From the NCBI GenBank assembly GCA_963971405.1, contig OZ020484.1:19716001-19780000 (forward strand): a stretch of 64,000 nt of DNA, given 5' to 3'. The position numbers and the translations under genes were made by a program. Every line of letters begins with the position of its first letter. Position 1 is the first letter of the stretch. Positions 12,666-24,604 of the stretch are shown piece by piece. Under the pieces are notes generated by a model. That model saw only the letters and a program-made list of their open reading frames with translations, had not been told where the DNA came from and ran no database searches. The DNA is from Psococerastis gibbosa. Lineage: Eukaryota > Arthropoda > Insecta > Psocodea > Psocidae.

Positions 12666-13239
12666 GTGTATACACAGTATATTTACATTTGAATAGTTCC
12701 TTTTTTTGGTCTAAATTTTTACAACACAGTATAAGATGCGTGCTCATATTAATTTAATTGTACAGCCCAGCTAATCAACTATGCCTGTACATGTTGGTAT
12801 AGTTTTTGTTAATTTCCATGTGATATTCCCAAACGGTTTCGGTTTCGTGAAAATATAATGAAATAATAGAATATGGCATTTAAACCCATCAACAACTACG
12901 GTGCGAATCATCGCATTACTCTTTTAAAGTGGTGTCACCAACTGTATGTGTCAAAAAAAAAAAATTGCCAAGTTCACACGTACGCAATAAAATACCGCGG
13001 AACGCTCATGGGAGGGAACTTGAGCAGATATAAAAACGCAAAGCTAAAGAAAAAGAAGGGGGAGGGGGTCATGTTCCTTAACTCAATCCCAGGCGGGGCG
13101 TTAATATTTTCAAGTGCGTCCCCCCACCATCTCATGATTGTCCCATAAATCTTGATGCGAAGTCCCATTCTCTTCGCAACTTAGTCCTCCATGCTGGCAA
13201 GTCACACTAGTGCTCTATAGAGGAGAGAGAACTGACAGT

Positions 13240-13460
13240 CGCAAAATAGAAACCAGAAAGGAACGATCGAAGTCGCGGAGATGAGGATGCTTAGACTGCC
13301 ACTTGGTTGGCAGGTAGACGCCAGAATCAGGATATAAGAGCAGAGATACGGACAGCCAGCATCTTAGAAAATATGCAAGAACGGAGGCTAACATGATGGC
13401 ACCATGTTGAGAGACGGCGACCAGGAGAGATTATTAGGCAGAAGGCGAGGGTATAGATGA
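13240..13460 (+). mobile_element. Decayed LINE C-terminal remnant
   Basis: Broken frames recall the RTE/CR1-type ORF2 end: VAEMRMLRLPLG, then DARIRI and a RQKARV end, with stops and frameshifts between. The pattern E-x-x-M-R-M-L-R followed by R-I-R and a terminal basic segment is common in such elements. Too damaged to assign to a clade. Confidence 0.45.
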
Positions 13461-13694
13461 AGAAAGAAAGAAAATGTATTGTCTTCATTTACAATGTGGG
13501 CGAATCTTGAGCCTTTCAACCCACTATTACAATTAGCCGGCAGAAACTGACGATCGAAGAGAAAGTACGGGAGGATCTCAGAGCGTAAACGTCCCAGCGG
13601 CGTTTGAACGGGAAGATGGAAAATAGCATGCCATGTCGCTTAGGGGGACTATGGATTAACTGAAAGAAATAAAGTTTACTGTATATTATCAATA

Positions 13695-13980
13695 CATTGT
13701 AGTATTATATGGTATATATAACACTGATAAAACACTAATAAAACATGGCCTTTATGCAATTAAGTAAGCTCACAGACCTGTTCGGTTAGATAGTTGTGTA
13801 GTTGTGCTAACCTGTCTAGCAACACGAATCATGTCAATTAGAGCATAAGTAGAGGATTTGGCATTTTCTGGACATGTCGGGGCTTGTGGACCAGCGGTTA
13901 AAACGACGCCCCTGTTTAGTTGTAGATCGTGGGTTCGAATCCCGTCAAGCCCGGTTTTTTTCATACCCTCTAATTTCGGG
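13695..13980 (+). mobile_element. tRNA-derived SINE with cloverleaf-like head
   Basis: 13880-13952 has a GGGCTTG / CAAGCCC acceptor pair, an A-box-like GGACCAGCGGTTAAAAC, a B box GGGTTCGAATCCCG, and a T7 run right after (13955-13961), which could terminate Pol III. The anticodon arm is degenerate, so it is not called a functional tRNA. Upstream lies ATTGTAGTATTATATGGTAT (13698 on), also found beside the other copies at 19938 and 23487. Confidence 0.7.
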
Positions 13981-14232
13981 TATATTATCATCCTATAGAA
14001 AGAGTGTAATTTTCGTTAAGCGAATATCCGGATGTTTAACAACAAATAGAAAGAAGAGATACAAGGAGAAATTATGTGGCTGCCTAGGTGCGTGGAAGAA
14101 GCAGAAGAAGTAAAATAAGGAAACGCATTAATTAAATATTTATCAACTGCTTAAAGTGACAAGTCTCAAGCTTGGTTAGGCTGATTCAGATAATATGTGG
14201 ATAACAAAACGCCAGCCTGGAGCTGGCACCCC

Positions 14233-14618
14233 TAAGGCGCATATTCCACCGACCGGCTAGGGCTATTTACAAAAACAGTGACGTGGTAGCAGACATTCAA
14301 GACTTATTCGGGGTTTCCACCGACCTCGCATTGCAGAATTGACGGAAATGTTTATTTTCCTCTATGCCATAGTTAAAATTGATCAATGATCATACAGTAA
14401 AATCACAAACAAACTAAAATTAAAAAATGGCGTCATGGGATATGTTAAGTACAAACATTTTAATAGATTTCTATATAAAGAAAAATTCTAATTTCCGTCA
14501 ATGTCATTTGCATTCTGCAATGCGAGGTCGGTGGAAACGCCACCTAAGTCTTGAATGTCTGCTACCACGTCACCGTTTTTGTAAATAGCCCTAGCCGGTC
14601 GGTGGAATGGGCGCCTTA
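14233..14618. mobile_element. 386-bp foldback MITE (TAAGGCGC ... GCGCCTTA)
   Basis: The outer arms carry ATTCCACCGACCGGCTAGGG, then ATTTACAAAAAC, GACGTGGTAGCAGACATTCA, and CCACCGACCTCGCATTGCAG; the other side is the complement. The central part has TTGATCAATGATCATA. A near-identical copy is at 41865-42264 and a half copy at 45896-46117. Confidence 0.9.
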
Positions 14619-15188
14619 CGAATGGCATCTCTCTCTTAAAATAGAACCAACACAAGTCGCCTTTCAGGCTTCAGCCACCTCGCATAATGTTGCCTTTCCA
14701 CTGGCAACATAACGAGACGTATTTTATGGGGTAGACTCACAGCTGTTGACATCTTCCAAGAAAGTCTTGCTTAACAAATGAACCTAAATTATGTATTTAG
14801 TCACGGTTTAGTCGACGGCCAGTCATGACATTTTTCATTGGCGGTATTGTGTGGACTAAGGGGTTTGGGCAATGTTGGCTCGAGCGCTTTGAAGCCCTTT
14901 ATGGGTCATTACTGGACGGATATCGAATTCAGAAATTACATGATTTTCTCCAACACACAAACCTATCAATCTAGGCTTTGCCTGCCTTTACCCTACTTCA
15001 GGCTACTACATGAATCGTATTAAAATTCGTAAGATAATACTTACTACATATACTGCATTGTTTTAAATTTTGTATCAATTAATCCATATTACAAACTGTC
15101 ATTTTTGCAGGAATATACGAGTATTTTACTTTCCTTTATTAATTATTACTGTTTTAATCGCATGACCGTGGAATTGTTGTCACTGACA

Positions 15189-15595
15189 TTAAGGGCCAAC
15201 CGGAATCGCTCATGTTCCATTTTCTGTTCAAACTTCAATTTCTCGTGAAATATGGAACGCAGAACAATGAAAAAATGCTGAGTCGCAAGAAGAATTTTTT
15301 CTCCTAATTTTGATACATAGTATGTAACTATGTATGTAACTATGTAACTAACCCCAATTCACCACAGTTGATGAACTCCTTCAACTTCAACTCCTGAGTG
15401 ACTGTTATTTTTTGCGTATCAAGTTCACTAACTATAGCCGATCGGTATTGATGATTGCAAGATACTATATATCAAAATTAGGAGAGAAAATTCTTCTTGC
15501 GACTCAGCATTTTTTCATTCTTCTACGTTCGATATTTCATGAGAAATTGAAGTTTGCACAGAAATGGAATATCGGGGACTCCGGTTTGCCCTTAA
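15189..15595. mobile_element. 407-bp foldback MITE (TTAAGGGC ... CCGG arms)
   Basis: Left TTAAGGGCCAACCGGAATCG and right CCGGTTTGCCCTTAA are inverted. Arms extend inward through GAAATATGGAACG / CGTTCGATATTTC and AATGCTGAGTCGCAAGAAGA-type sequence. The centre has a short ATGTAACTATGT tandem (about 15319-15350). The single copy in this window is diverged between arms. Confidence 0.8.
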
Positions 15596-16623
15596 GTCAT
15601 GTTCACTATTCCAATGACGGTTGTGGCCATTTGTGTTTTAGCGGGTTTTTAATGAATAAATATAAATATATTTATATAAAATTATACAATCAAGAAATCA
15701 ACAAGTAATCGACAAGAAAGTATGAAATAAAAATATCCTCAAAATCTGGTAGTCAGCAATGATTATTTGCATTATAGGTAGGCACGGCAAAGTATATAAA
15801 AAAGTGACAAAAATAAAAACGAGACAACTGGTCGTTGGATGGAAATAAGCCACAGGGGTCTAATCGGTATTGTCCATGTGGGCATCTAATGGCGCACCCG
15901 CTGCTTCTTCGGCCCACACTCACAGCTATTCGATGAGGCGATTTCATAGGAAATAATAATTATGAATTCATAAATTCTTTCGGTTTATTTTCCAAAACTA
16001 GTTTCATTGGAAATGAAGTTTTATATCAATTAACCAATCAAGTAAAGTATTATAAGACTTAACCAGTATACCGACAATTGAGTATTACATGCGAGTATCA
16101 ACTACGAGTAAACTTGCTTTTGTTACCTAATAATTGTAAGGGAATTGCACCTTTATCGTCAATTTCACTTCTTTTTTTTCCAGTGGAATTGGGAAATTTA
16201 TAAACCAAACACCTGTGCCTTTACTTGCTCCCTTTTATCACTGCCATGGTCATGTGTGATTCAGGGTAGCATCCAGTTAGTGTGGGATTAACTGAGCCTT
16301 CTTACCTTTTGACTTGCGAGGCCGCTCAGCCGACCCAACTCACATCTTGCAGATGATTGGATCAGTTGGCTGCTGGAAGAAATACGTTCGTGACTTAGGA
16401 AGGATGGCTGGGGAGGAAAGTGGATGTGGTAGAGTTAGGCAATTTCACATTAGGTTACAGCAGTGTACTAGCCTACTAACCTACAACAGAATAGATAGTA
16501 GAAATACATTTATATGAGTTCATGATTTTGTTTCTAGTTAAAGTTATAAAGCATGCCGACGGCGACAAAGAACTGCAACATTTTGTCAGAATAACTGAAT
16601 AACTTACATACACTACATAAATG

Positions 16624-17037
16624 TACTGTTGGACCAGCAGCCTGCAGCCTGTACGAGGCGATTATAATACCGGGGTTAAATAAATACCCTAGGATTATAA
16701 CTGTAAACAAACAAATTTTCAATAGCACTTTCCATTATAAAATTACCTTGTTTACATTTTTAATACCAGTATTAAATAAATACCGGTATTATAATCGCCT
16801 CGATCAGGCTGCAGGTATTGAAACAAATGAATCACTTTGTTTATTCCAATGCTTACATAAGCATGCACAAATAAAATCGAACAAATTTGATTGAATCGTT
16901 GCACTGGCGGACTTCTATGGCGATTAGTATTACCTTATTATTGGAGCTAAAAATGTAAACAAGACAATTTTGAATAGCACTTTACTTTCAATTAAAAAAT
17001 TATCTTGTTTACATTTTTAATCCAAGGTCCAACAGTA
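16624..17037. mobile_element. Nested foldback: CTGATCGAGGCG-family element inside another
   Basis: Outer ends TACTGTTGGACC (16624-16635) and GGTCCAACAGTA (17026-17037) are exact complements. Inside is a copy of the 12345 family (about 16640-16815, GAGGCGATTATAATACC to GGTATTATAATCGCCTC). The outer element also carries AAATGTAAACAAGACAATTT and its inverse TTATCTTGTTTACATTTTTA; a solo piece of this outer type is at 48605-48690. Confidence 0.7.
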
Positions 17038-17119
17038 TACAAACATGAGGTTCCTTAGATATTCAATCGAAAGACATATTTTTCTTGTTTTTTGTTTGTT
17101 TTAAATTTTTAATTATTTC

Positions 17120-17310
17120 AATCATGATTTTTATTGTTAACGGTAATCTGATGATGAATTGTTCTCGTATGTAACTGAAATTGTAACTATATATATGTAT
17201 ATGCATTGTAATTGTAACGCGATTTCTTGTACATTATGAATGAGATGACTTTTGTCTCCCATATCATTTACATAATGATATTAAAGGCTTATTATTATTA
17301 TTATTATTGC
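17120..17310 (+). mobile_element. 3' UTR stub of a non-LTR retrotransposon
   Basis: The segment ends TACATAATGATATTAAAGGC followed by a (TTA)n run to 17308, a common LINE 3' end. No coding part is left. Weakly supported. Confidence 0.4.
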
Positions 17311-18202
17311 ACTTATAAATTAGTACTAATATAAAGTACTACTGCATTTCAGTATGGTAATAATTACTAGCAAACTACTACAAAACTACTGATTTAATTT
17401 ACAATTTTAAAATATCCATGTTCGTGTTTAAAATTTATAATTATAGTCTACAGATAAAATACGAATGGAGTGGGTATCTTTCCCTAGCTCGCAATAATTA
17501 CAATTTAAATTAGAACAAAGCTTTGAGGCTGATAAACCAAGCAAAATAGAGCATAGCACTTTTCTCCCACTCCACTCAATGGAAGTGCCATCCATGCAAA
17601 TAATGGAATGGAAATAGATGAAAGGTTTATTAAATATGGTACGAGCCGCTTCAAAGCTCAGCGGGTCGCCAGGCAAAAAAAGAATTTTCCATTTTCAATT
17701 TTTCCTGCGAATCGCGTTGAAATGACCCACAGTGGCCATTAAAATGTTGGTACCACGGAAAATGAAAATAAAAGAGTAAGGACAACCGAGTGGTGACTCC
17801 CTATATTTCGAAATTTTAACCCCTTTAAACGATGTTCAGCAATATTTCGCAAAATGGCTTTGGCTTAACATGTAATTTTTCTCTCTCAATGTAGAAAATA
17901 TATTTTATGGAAGAGCGGGTGGTATTTTAGGCTATGCAAGTTCTCTGCAATAACGATGTTAATAACTATTATAAGGCAGCGAACCAAGCGAAAGGAGTTA
18001 GGTCTGAAAAGCACTCTGTAACACTCAACTACGACAGTCCCGTCTGCTTTGCATGCTCTCCAAAACATGGACGGAAAATTCTACATGTTTGGGGCTGATA
18101 CCAAGAATCTTTCAGGCGTGAGGTGTAAGTGTACTACCCTACGGCATTCGTATTGTATACAGTACGAGATTTAAATGTGGGCAAATCAAAGGCTGTGAAG
18201 TG
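17311..18202. other. Gene-free stretch
   Basis: No supported gene or repeat family. Short minus-strand open frames at 17428-17676 and 17886-18068 have no domain signature. Confidence 0.45.
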
Positions 18203-18210
18203 AGCCTAAC

Positions 18211-18492
18211 CAGGCGCGGATCTAGAATGAGACCAAGGAGGGGGCTAAGATTAAATTTCGAATTTTTCTTGAAAAATAGGGCAGAAATGTGGGGGTTTTA
18301 CGCTTTTTCAAAGCAATAAGGGTGCTATACGTTGGGTAATCAATACAATCGAGCCCAAGGGGGGTCCGGGAGTCTCCCCCGGGAGAAAATTTGTGAAAAA
18401 TAGGACAGAAATAGTGGGGTTTTACGCATTTTGAGGACCCTAATGGGGGGGCTGTAGCCCCCTTACCCCCCCCCCCCGTAGGTCCGCGCCTG
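18211..18492. mobile_element. hAT-like short element, 282 bp
   Basis: Ends CAGGCGCGGATCTAG and the complement of CAGGCGCGGACCTAC. Flanks AGCCTAAC (18203-18210) and TGCCTAAC (18493-18500) match at 7 of 8 bases. The interior has GTGGGGTTTTACGCATTTTG blocks and G/C homopolymers. A CAG...CTG end with an 8-bp duplication fits the hAT superfamily; no transposase is present. Confidence 0.85.
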
Positions 18493-18500
18493 TGCCTAAC

Positions 18501-19930
18501 ATAAATGCACAACTTTTTTTACTTTTACATTGTAAGTAGGTACATATTGTGACTATACTATTATACAATAATATTTCAAATCATGTCTATGCATTCTATT
18601 TCACATACAGTAATTGTGCCATTTATTATTAAGGAATTAAATACTGCACTCAGTCCGTCGCTGAATCGGCACCATCTGAAAAAATAAAAAAAACAAAATT
18701 GAACTTCTTAGCATTGGTCAAGCAACCCTTTATGATAAATTTGGGTAACTTAGCTTATAACGTATTCTATGAATGTTACCGGTAGGCAACTTTCTTTCTC
18801 ACCTTCAAATATAGAGCAGTAACTTAATGATGAGCACAGTGTTAAGAAAAATACACCATTGTATAAAATGTTCTTATGCCCAAGGAGTGTTTCCACGCCC
18901 AAATTATTTAAATTCTCGGTGCATAATGCACGTTGATTATCTAGGGAAGAAATTAGCTGTGCTAACACCAGTTATTTGTGAGACCATCAATTGCACCTGA
19001 AGCCGCTTACGTATTAGATGCATTAAATAATACATGGGAGCGTTATAGCTACCGGCTGCGCTCACCCTCCTAATATGGCTTAACCGACGAGCTCTATAAT
19101 TTGACGAGTATAGGCTAATAATTATACAAGGGCGGGGAGTAGATAACATGTAATCGGGCCAGGTTAACAATGCAAGGCATAGCTGCTCTGAATATCTATG
19201 CTTAAAATATTATTTTCATCCACAAATTATATCGAAGTTAGTTAGTGCATACTGCATGTGCCATGTAGGTAGGGTGTCTCTAGTGAAATAATAATAACTA
19301 AAAAGTAAATGCGTTTTTCCTTAGCAGTAAGTCCTGAATCCACTGAAAGATGTTGAAGCAGATCAGCTGTTTACACAGGCCAAAAGTGGAAATGTAAGGT
19401 CGAGCATTCTGGGCAAGGTGAGACTAGCGAAGATGCTGGCCTGACAGCCTACCGTATCTTATAAATGTAGGCTACATTGATTTTTTTTCTTATTAATGAA
19501 GTTCCTAATGCCAGGCTATTGTTACAATTTCATGGACTCCACATTTAAGTTTTTAATAATTATTGGCGTATTTTGTAATTCTTGTATTTCTTTTATATTG
19601 TGTATGTATTGTATATGTGTGTGTAATTGTATATGTCTCATATACTGTAACACACTGTAGCTGTCAATGACCTGTGCAAAGAGAGTGCCATAACATGTAA
19701 GAAGAGTAATAAACAACTAATTTATAGGAGGAGACCTGAGGTGCTCTAGTGTCAGTAGGTATGTGATCCGGTGAGTATTTATTGTAATGTATCTATTACG
19801 GTCACTTTGGTCGTAACATACAAATGAAATCATAAGGATTGGGATACAGAGTTTAAAGTGAACCTTAGAACGACCCTGGGTAGTAGGGTGAGAAACCAGT
19901 CCTCCAGGATCATTATACTTAGCTTATGGT
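18501..19930. other. Gene-free stretch
   Basis: AT-rich DNA without recognisable genes or repeat copies; the short open frames on the minus strand show no domain. Confidence 0.45.
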
Positions 19931-19934
19931 ATCA

Positions 19935-20065
19935 TTATATTGTAGTATTATATGGTATATATGTGGTCCAGCGGTTAAGACGACGCCCCGGTTAGGCGTA
20001 GATCGTGGGTTCGAATCCCGCCAAGCCCATTTTTTCATACCCTCTACTTTTGGTTATGATATCAT
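19935..20065 (+). mobile_element. tRNA-derived SINE head, copy 2
   Basis: ATTGTAGTATTATATGGTAT runs directly into GTGGTCCAGCGGTTAAGACG. The tRNA-like part keeps a D stem (GTC/GAC), an anticodon stem (ACGCC/GGCGT) with a 7-nt loop, and a T arm GGGTTCGAATCCCG, but lacks the 5' acceptor strand. The CATACCCTCTA tail matches copy 1. C at position 33 and the missing acceptor argue against a working tRNA. Confidence 0.7.
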
Positions 20066-21307
20066 GTGTTTTTTGTGTCTTATATTTGTACCCTGTTCTC
20101 ATTATTGTTATTATACCATGAGTTATACAAGTCTACAACTCACAACACGCACAATAATTTTAGCACTAGAACCACACCAATTAGGCTAAGCTGTCACAGC
20201 CTTCCACAGTATCTATTAGATATAATGTAATTCAGCCCATACTAAAACAGCCTCTATCCTCAGAAACGTTACGTTGGCTCCTTGGTGTAGTACAATATAT
20301 TGTGTATCAACCTATAGAATTGGTCACGTGCATGACAATTTAATCTTACATCGATTGAGAGTGTTCTGAGTAAACATGTATGAATGATGTAAATTTAATT
20401 TTTGCTGCATGCTGCATGTACTATACATATAGAGTATACCGTAGAATTATAAAGCCCTGTGACTACCGTCTAGCAAGATGGATATGAATTTACAAAAAAA
20501 TATGTCACTGTTTTTTTTTTTTAATTTTGAGAAAACACGGCCCAACATTGGAAATTAGTCTCATTAGGACAAAGCGGAATTAACTCTCGAATTAAAGCCC
20601 AGAGGCTATCAGAAGTCAGGAAGTGTAGGTGGAAGGAAAGGGTATATTGTCATAGAAAAGCTACCCTATACCCCGTGCCATATTCAATGAAGTCAGCTTC
20701 AATGCTTACATTGTTTCAACTCAGTTGGGACCTCGGGGAAATTTACAACAATGCTACTCCGCCGCAGTAGCTTTCAGACCACTGACGTTTTTATTAGGCA
20801 GGTAGTTTTATTATTCGTTGTAAATATGTATAATGTTTCAGTGCAGTTTCAATTGCGAACTGTATCTTATCTTGCATTGAAATGCCAAGTGAATTCTTCA
20901 CATAATTCTATTGTATTTTTTATCTGAAACCTATATATTTTATTTTTTATTTTAATTTAGTCAGCAACGTTCCTTGCAAACTGACATTTTAACGAGAAGT
21001 ATCTATAATTAATTTATGGGAATTATCAGCAACTTTATAAAAGTACTGTGCAGGCTACAAAATTTTTTAGTAAAATAATAGCCTATAATTTAATAAAATA
21101 ACAATAAAAATATTACATTATTTCTCAATTAGGGGTTATCAGTTATTATTTCTATTTTGTGGCCTCTTATTTTACAAAAGTTCTGTATAGGTATGTAAGC
21201 ACCAGGCATTGAGCAATATAACCAGGAGTCAACGTACAGTTTGCTGCATATTTCAACTGCTGATATTACATAAATAAATAAAATAACTTTACGAACTATT
21301 CCTTCAG
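20066..21307. other. Gene-free stretch
   Basis: Nothing recognised on either strand apart from simple AT-rich sequence. Confidence 0.45.
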
Positions 21308-21315
21308 GCTTCAGC

Positions 21316-21515
21316 CAGTAGCGATTTTAGAATTTTCAAAAGGGGGGGGGGCATTGACAAGAGATCAGACCTGACTAGTTTAATACTGGGGGTTTGACTC
21401 AGGCTTGACAATATTCCTCCTTCAAAAGGAGTATACTAAAATGCCCCAGTGAACTGTCAATGGGGGGGGGGGGCAGTGAACTGTCAATGGGGGGCGCCCC
21501 TTGAAACCGCCAGTG
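21316..21515. mobile_element. hAT-like short element, 200 bp
   Basis: Flanked by perfect 8-bp copies of GCTTCAGC (21308-21315 and 21516-21523). Ends CAGTAGCGATTTTAG and complement of CACTGGCGGTTTC. The interior carries two G runs and a repeated GTGAACTGTCAATGGGGGG segment. Confidence 0.85.
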
Positions 21516-21818
21516 GCTTCAGCCCTGTTTCTATTGTTCTATTGATTTTTAACTGTCTAAATTTCCTGCAACTTTGTGATTATACAACCTTGTCAAACAG
21601 CAATCTACAGCCGAATGCGTTGCATCCTGTACTGAGTCAGCAAGAACGATCCTAATTTCCAAAATAGATAGATAGCATAATAATAAAATGGCAAACTTGG
21701 TTAACTTTATACTGTACGTTATTGCTTCCGACCATTGAAACACAAAACATTTCTAAATTAAAATCAGATGATTTTATTAAAAATTTAAAATCATATGTTT
21801 TTCGGGGTTTTAGTAAAT

Positions 21819-22250
21819 AGGGGTATTCACTGTGTTTCGATTTCCCTAAGGGAATAGAATCCCAGTTTTTCTACGGTAGAAAAATAATGCCATAAGGAAA
21901 TGTATTTCAAAACATTCCCACTTTCCCCAACTACTTTGGTTGGGTAAACTGAGCTTTGGAAATCGAAAACGCCAAACGGCCATATTTGTTGTTGTTTTGC
22001 ATTTGAATTTGGTTTTTATTTTTATTTAATTAATAATAAAAAAATGAAACATGGCAAGAGGTGGACTACAGCACAGCAGATGTTCACAAGTTAAGCGAAA
22101 GCAAAGAAACTTTAGAAGTAGGTTAGGTTAGGTCGGGAAAAGTCAGAAACTTATCGTATGCGTTTCCATAGCAATATATTTCTACCGTAGAAAAAATCGA
22201 GTTCTATTCCTACTTTCCCTTAGGGAAATCGAAATACAGTGAATACCCTT
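21819..22250. mobile_element. About 430-bp inverted-repeat element (GGGTATTCACTGT ends)
   Basis: Left GGGTATTCACTGTGTTTCGA then TTTCCCTAAGGGAA; right is the complement (TTCCCTTAGGGAAATCGAAA, ACAGTGAATACCC). Further in, TTTCTACGGTAGAAA and TTTCTACCGTAGAAA are themselves palindromic. No open frame of note; non-autonomous DNA transposon. Confidence 0.8.
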
Positions 22251-22623
22251 AGTATATAAAAAAGAACGGTGTAGAGTAAGCTTATAAAATTATTTTATTG
22301 CTATTTTGTATATTATTTAAGGGGCCAAAACTCAGATTCTTTAAAATTGGTTCGAATGCTGGCGTAGCGTTAGTGCCACATAAATTGGCATAAATAGCTG
22401 TCGACCACTGTCCTAGATGTTCTTTCTTTCTTTGTACCGACAATAGCAGCCAACTATAGGATATTCATGTTTAACACGTAAAAGACAGAAACGTACAGAG
22501 TCGAAATAATAATGAATACACAGTATTAAAACATGATCCAACATGCAGCGGTTGCCTCTAAAACTAGCCGTGTGGAATGATAACCAAAAAGGTCCAATTA
22601 TACTAAATTTAAACTACTGGAGG

Positions 22624-22873
22624 CAGTGCCGAATTAACCAGTGGGCACTTGGGGCACAGACCCACGGCCCCCCAAAAATACCTAAAATTCCGGCCCCCAC
22701 AAACGATACTTTTTTTTTTTTTTAAACTGAAAGTTGAAAACAATTTCCAAACAAAGTTTTGAAATTTGCGGGAAGTTAAACTTTGCTGCAATGTTGGTTG
22801 GTAGACAGAGTGCTCACCCACGGCCCCCACATATCTTGTGCCCACGGCCCCCACAGGGGTTAATCCGGCACTG
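22624..22873. mobile_element. hAT-like short element, 250 bp
   Basis: Ends CAGTGCCGAATTAACC and complement of CAGTGCCGGATTAACC. Flanks ACTGGAGG and ACTGGCGA agree at 6 of 8 positions. CCCACGGCCCCC occurs three times inside, with a T run near 22710. Confidence 0.75.
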
Positions 22874-23312
22874 ACTGGCGACTCGAATGGGTAACCATTG
22901 GGTTCAAGGCTAAAAGAATCGATTGCCTCATGCATTAAGAAAAGTTGGATCTAGCAAGCTCACCAAAATAATCAAAGTGTATAAACAGAAATTACTCCCT
23001 TGTGCCCAAATGTAAAGATTGCGTGAGGTCGCTTTGAGAGATTTAACGAAAGAAGGTTAAATCGTGTGCCTAATGAATTGTTGCTGTGACACGAAAACTC
23101 CCTTCTAATCAATGTACCGGCAAAATCTCGTGTCATTCAATTAAAAATAATTTCGCCAATTATTGTTAATCACAATTTAACTTGAAGTGAAACGTTCTGA
23201 CAGGTATTTGCGTGATATAAGGTGATGGTGTTCAGCGCCAGCAATTTTAAGCAATGTCCTTTCCATAATTAATGAGGTTTTGTAGACTATGGTTGGTAGA
23301 GCTGGCTACATT

Positions 23313-23478
23313 CACGGCCGTAGCAAGGGGGGGTTCATGGGGTTCAACCCCCCCCCCCCCCAAATGAAATGACACTAGGTAGAATCGGATTTTGGGAGGA
23401 AAAATAAAAACTACTATGCAATATCCAATGAAATTTCGGACACCCCCCCCCCCACAGAAAATCCTAGCTACGGCCTTG
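23313..23478. mobile_element. hAT-like short element, 166 bp
   Basis: Perfect 8-bp duplication GCTACATT (23305-23312 and 23479-23486). Ends CACGGCCGTAGC and complement of CAAGGCCGTAGC. Inside are runs of about 14 and 12 C. Same subfamily as 61367-61538. Confidence 0.88.
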
Positions 23479-23486
23479 GCTACATT

Positions 23487-23615
23487 ACATTGTAGTATTA
23501 TATGGTATATATATAACACTGACTTCAAATTAACTTTGGTTGAAGAGGTAGCCTCCTTGTTATAAACGAAATTAGAGGATATGGAAAAAACTGGGCTTGG
23601 CTACATTGTTCTATT
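23487..23615 (-). mobile_element. tRNA-derived SINE family, partial, copy 3
   Basis: It shares ATTGTAGTATTATATGGTAT and AACACTGA with 13698, and its far end reads, on the minus strand, CAAGCCCAGTTTTTTCCATA then CCTCTAATTTCG, matching the SINE tail at 13946-13977. The tRNA-like boxes are lost. Confidence 0.55.
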
Positions 23616-24242
23616 ACCTCAGCCGATTTTATAGTTTGTAATAACTTCGTCACATATGTATATAGCTGTATGTTTAACGCTAAATTCTGATGCATTCGTT
23701 CTTCAAGTAGTATTGGTCACAAAATAATATTTTTGTGTAATCAACATGCTGAACCTGCAATATTAATAATTTACTATTTGACTTCTATGTGATATATCGC
23801 ATTTCATTAATAATTTGACCAGTGATGAGTCTGTCCTGTTGCAATATTTACAGATTAATTGCAGAATCCCTGGTATTGACTGCTAATTAACATCCGGTTA
23901 AACATACTAGAACATGCTCACATCAAAGCAAACTCCAAATATCAATAACAATGCTCATTAAAAATAATGTTACGAATTTAATTTATGTGTTTATCCTACA
24001 TGTAGATAGGCTACGTTGTTTGTTGTAGGCTAATGAATACGATAAGCTCACTGTGCAATGGAAAGTTTGAAATAACGAATTGTCTAGCTAAAATTATGCA
24101 TGTGTGTAGATTTTCATTCATTCTTTGTTTTTGCCTAACTTAAGCTTAATTGGATGGAAATTATTTCATATTAAATCCTCCATTTATGAGATAATGGGAG
24201 GGGAAAAGCCTTATAAGTGTAAACATTAAATATAATAACAAA

Positions 24243-24604
24243 GGCTTTCACGGCCGGAGTCTAATAAGGGGACAGAAGAATCCGGGCTAATAGGCCGTAA
24301 GTAGTCTTCCAAACGTTTCGTCAACAACTGCGGTCGACATCTTCAGTGGCACTACGTACACGCACCCTTCTAAGGTTGTAATGACGCCAACGAGCCAATC
24401 AGAAACGAGAGCGCCTGCGCACCGAGCCATACCTGCACCAGTCTGTCAGTCAGTTGCTACGATACCTCCGCGATACAACCTTAGAAGTGTGCGTGTACGT
24501 AGTGCCAGTGAAGATGTCGACCGCAGTTGTTGACGAAGCGTTTGGAAGACTACTTTCAAATCGACCACGGCCTATTAGCCCGGATTCTTCTGTTTCCTTA
24601 TTAA
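24243..24604. mobile_element. Foldback element with arms of about 125 bp
   Basis: Left arm from about 24262 (AATAAGGGGACAGAAGAATC, GGGCTAATAGGCCGT, TTCCAAACGTTTCGTCAACA, CTGCGGTCGACATCTTCA, CTACGTACACGCACCCTTCT) is mirrored by 24476-24603. GCTTTCACGGCCGGAGTC precedes the left arm only. Fragments of the same sequence occur at 10978-11000 and 48407-48460. The 61-codon frame at 24454-24639 is a by-product of the right arm. Confidence 0.8.

Noticed and set aside
19975-20031. Possible tRNA gene
   Set aside because: The 5' acceptor strand is missing, position 33 is C rather than T, and the tail matches a SINE copy, so it is called a SINE head.
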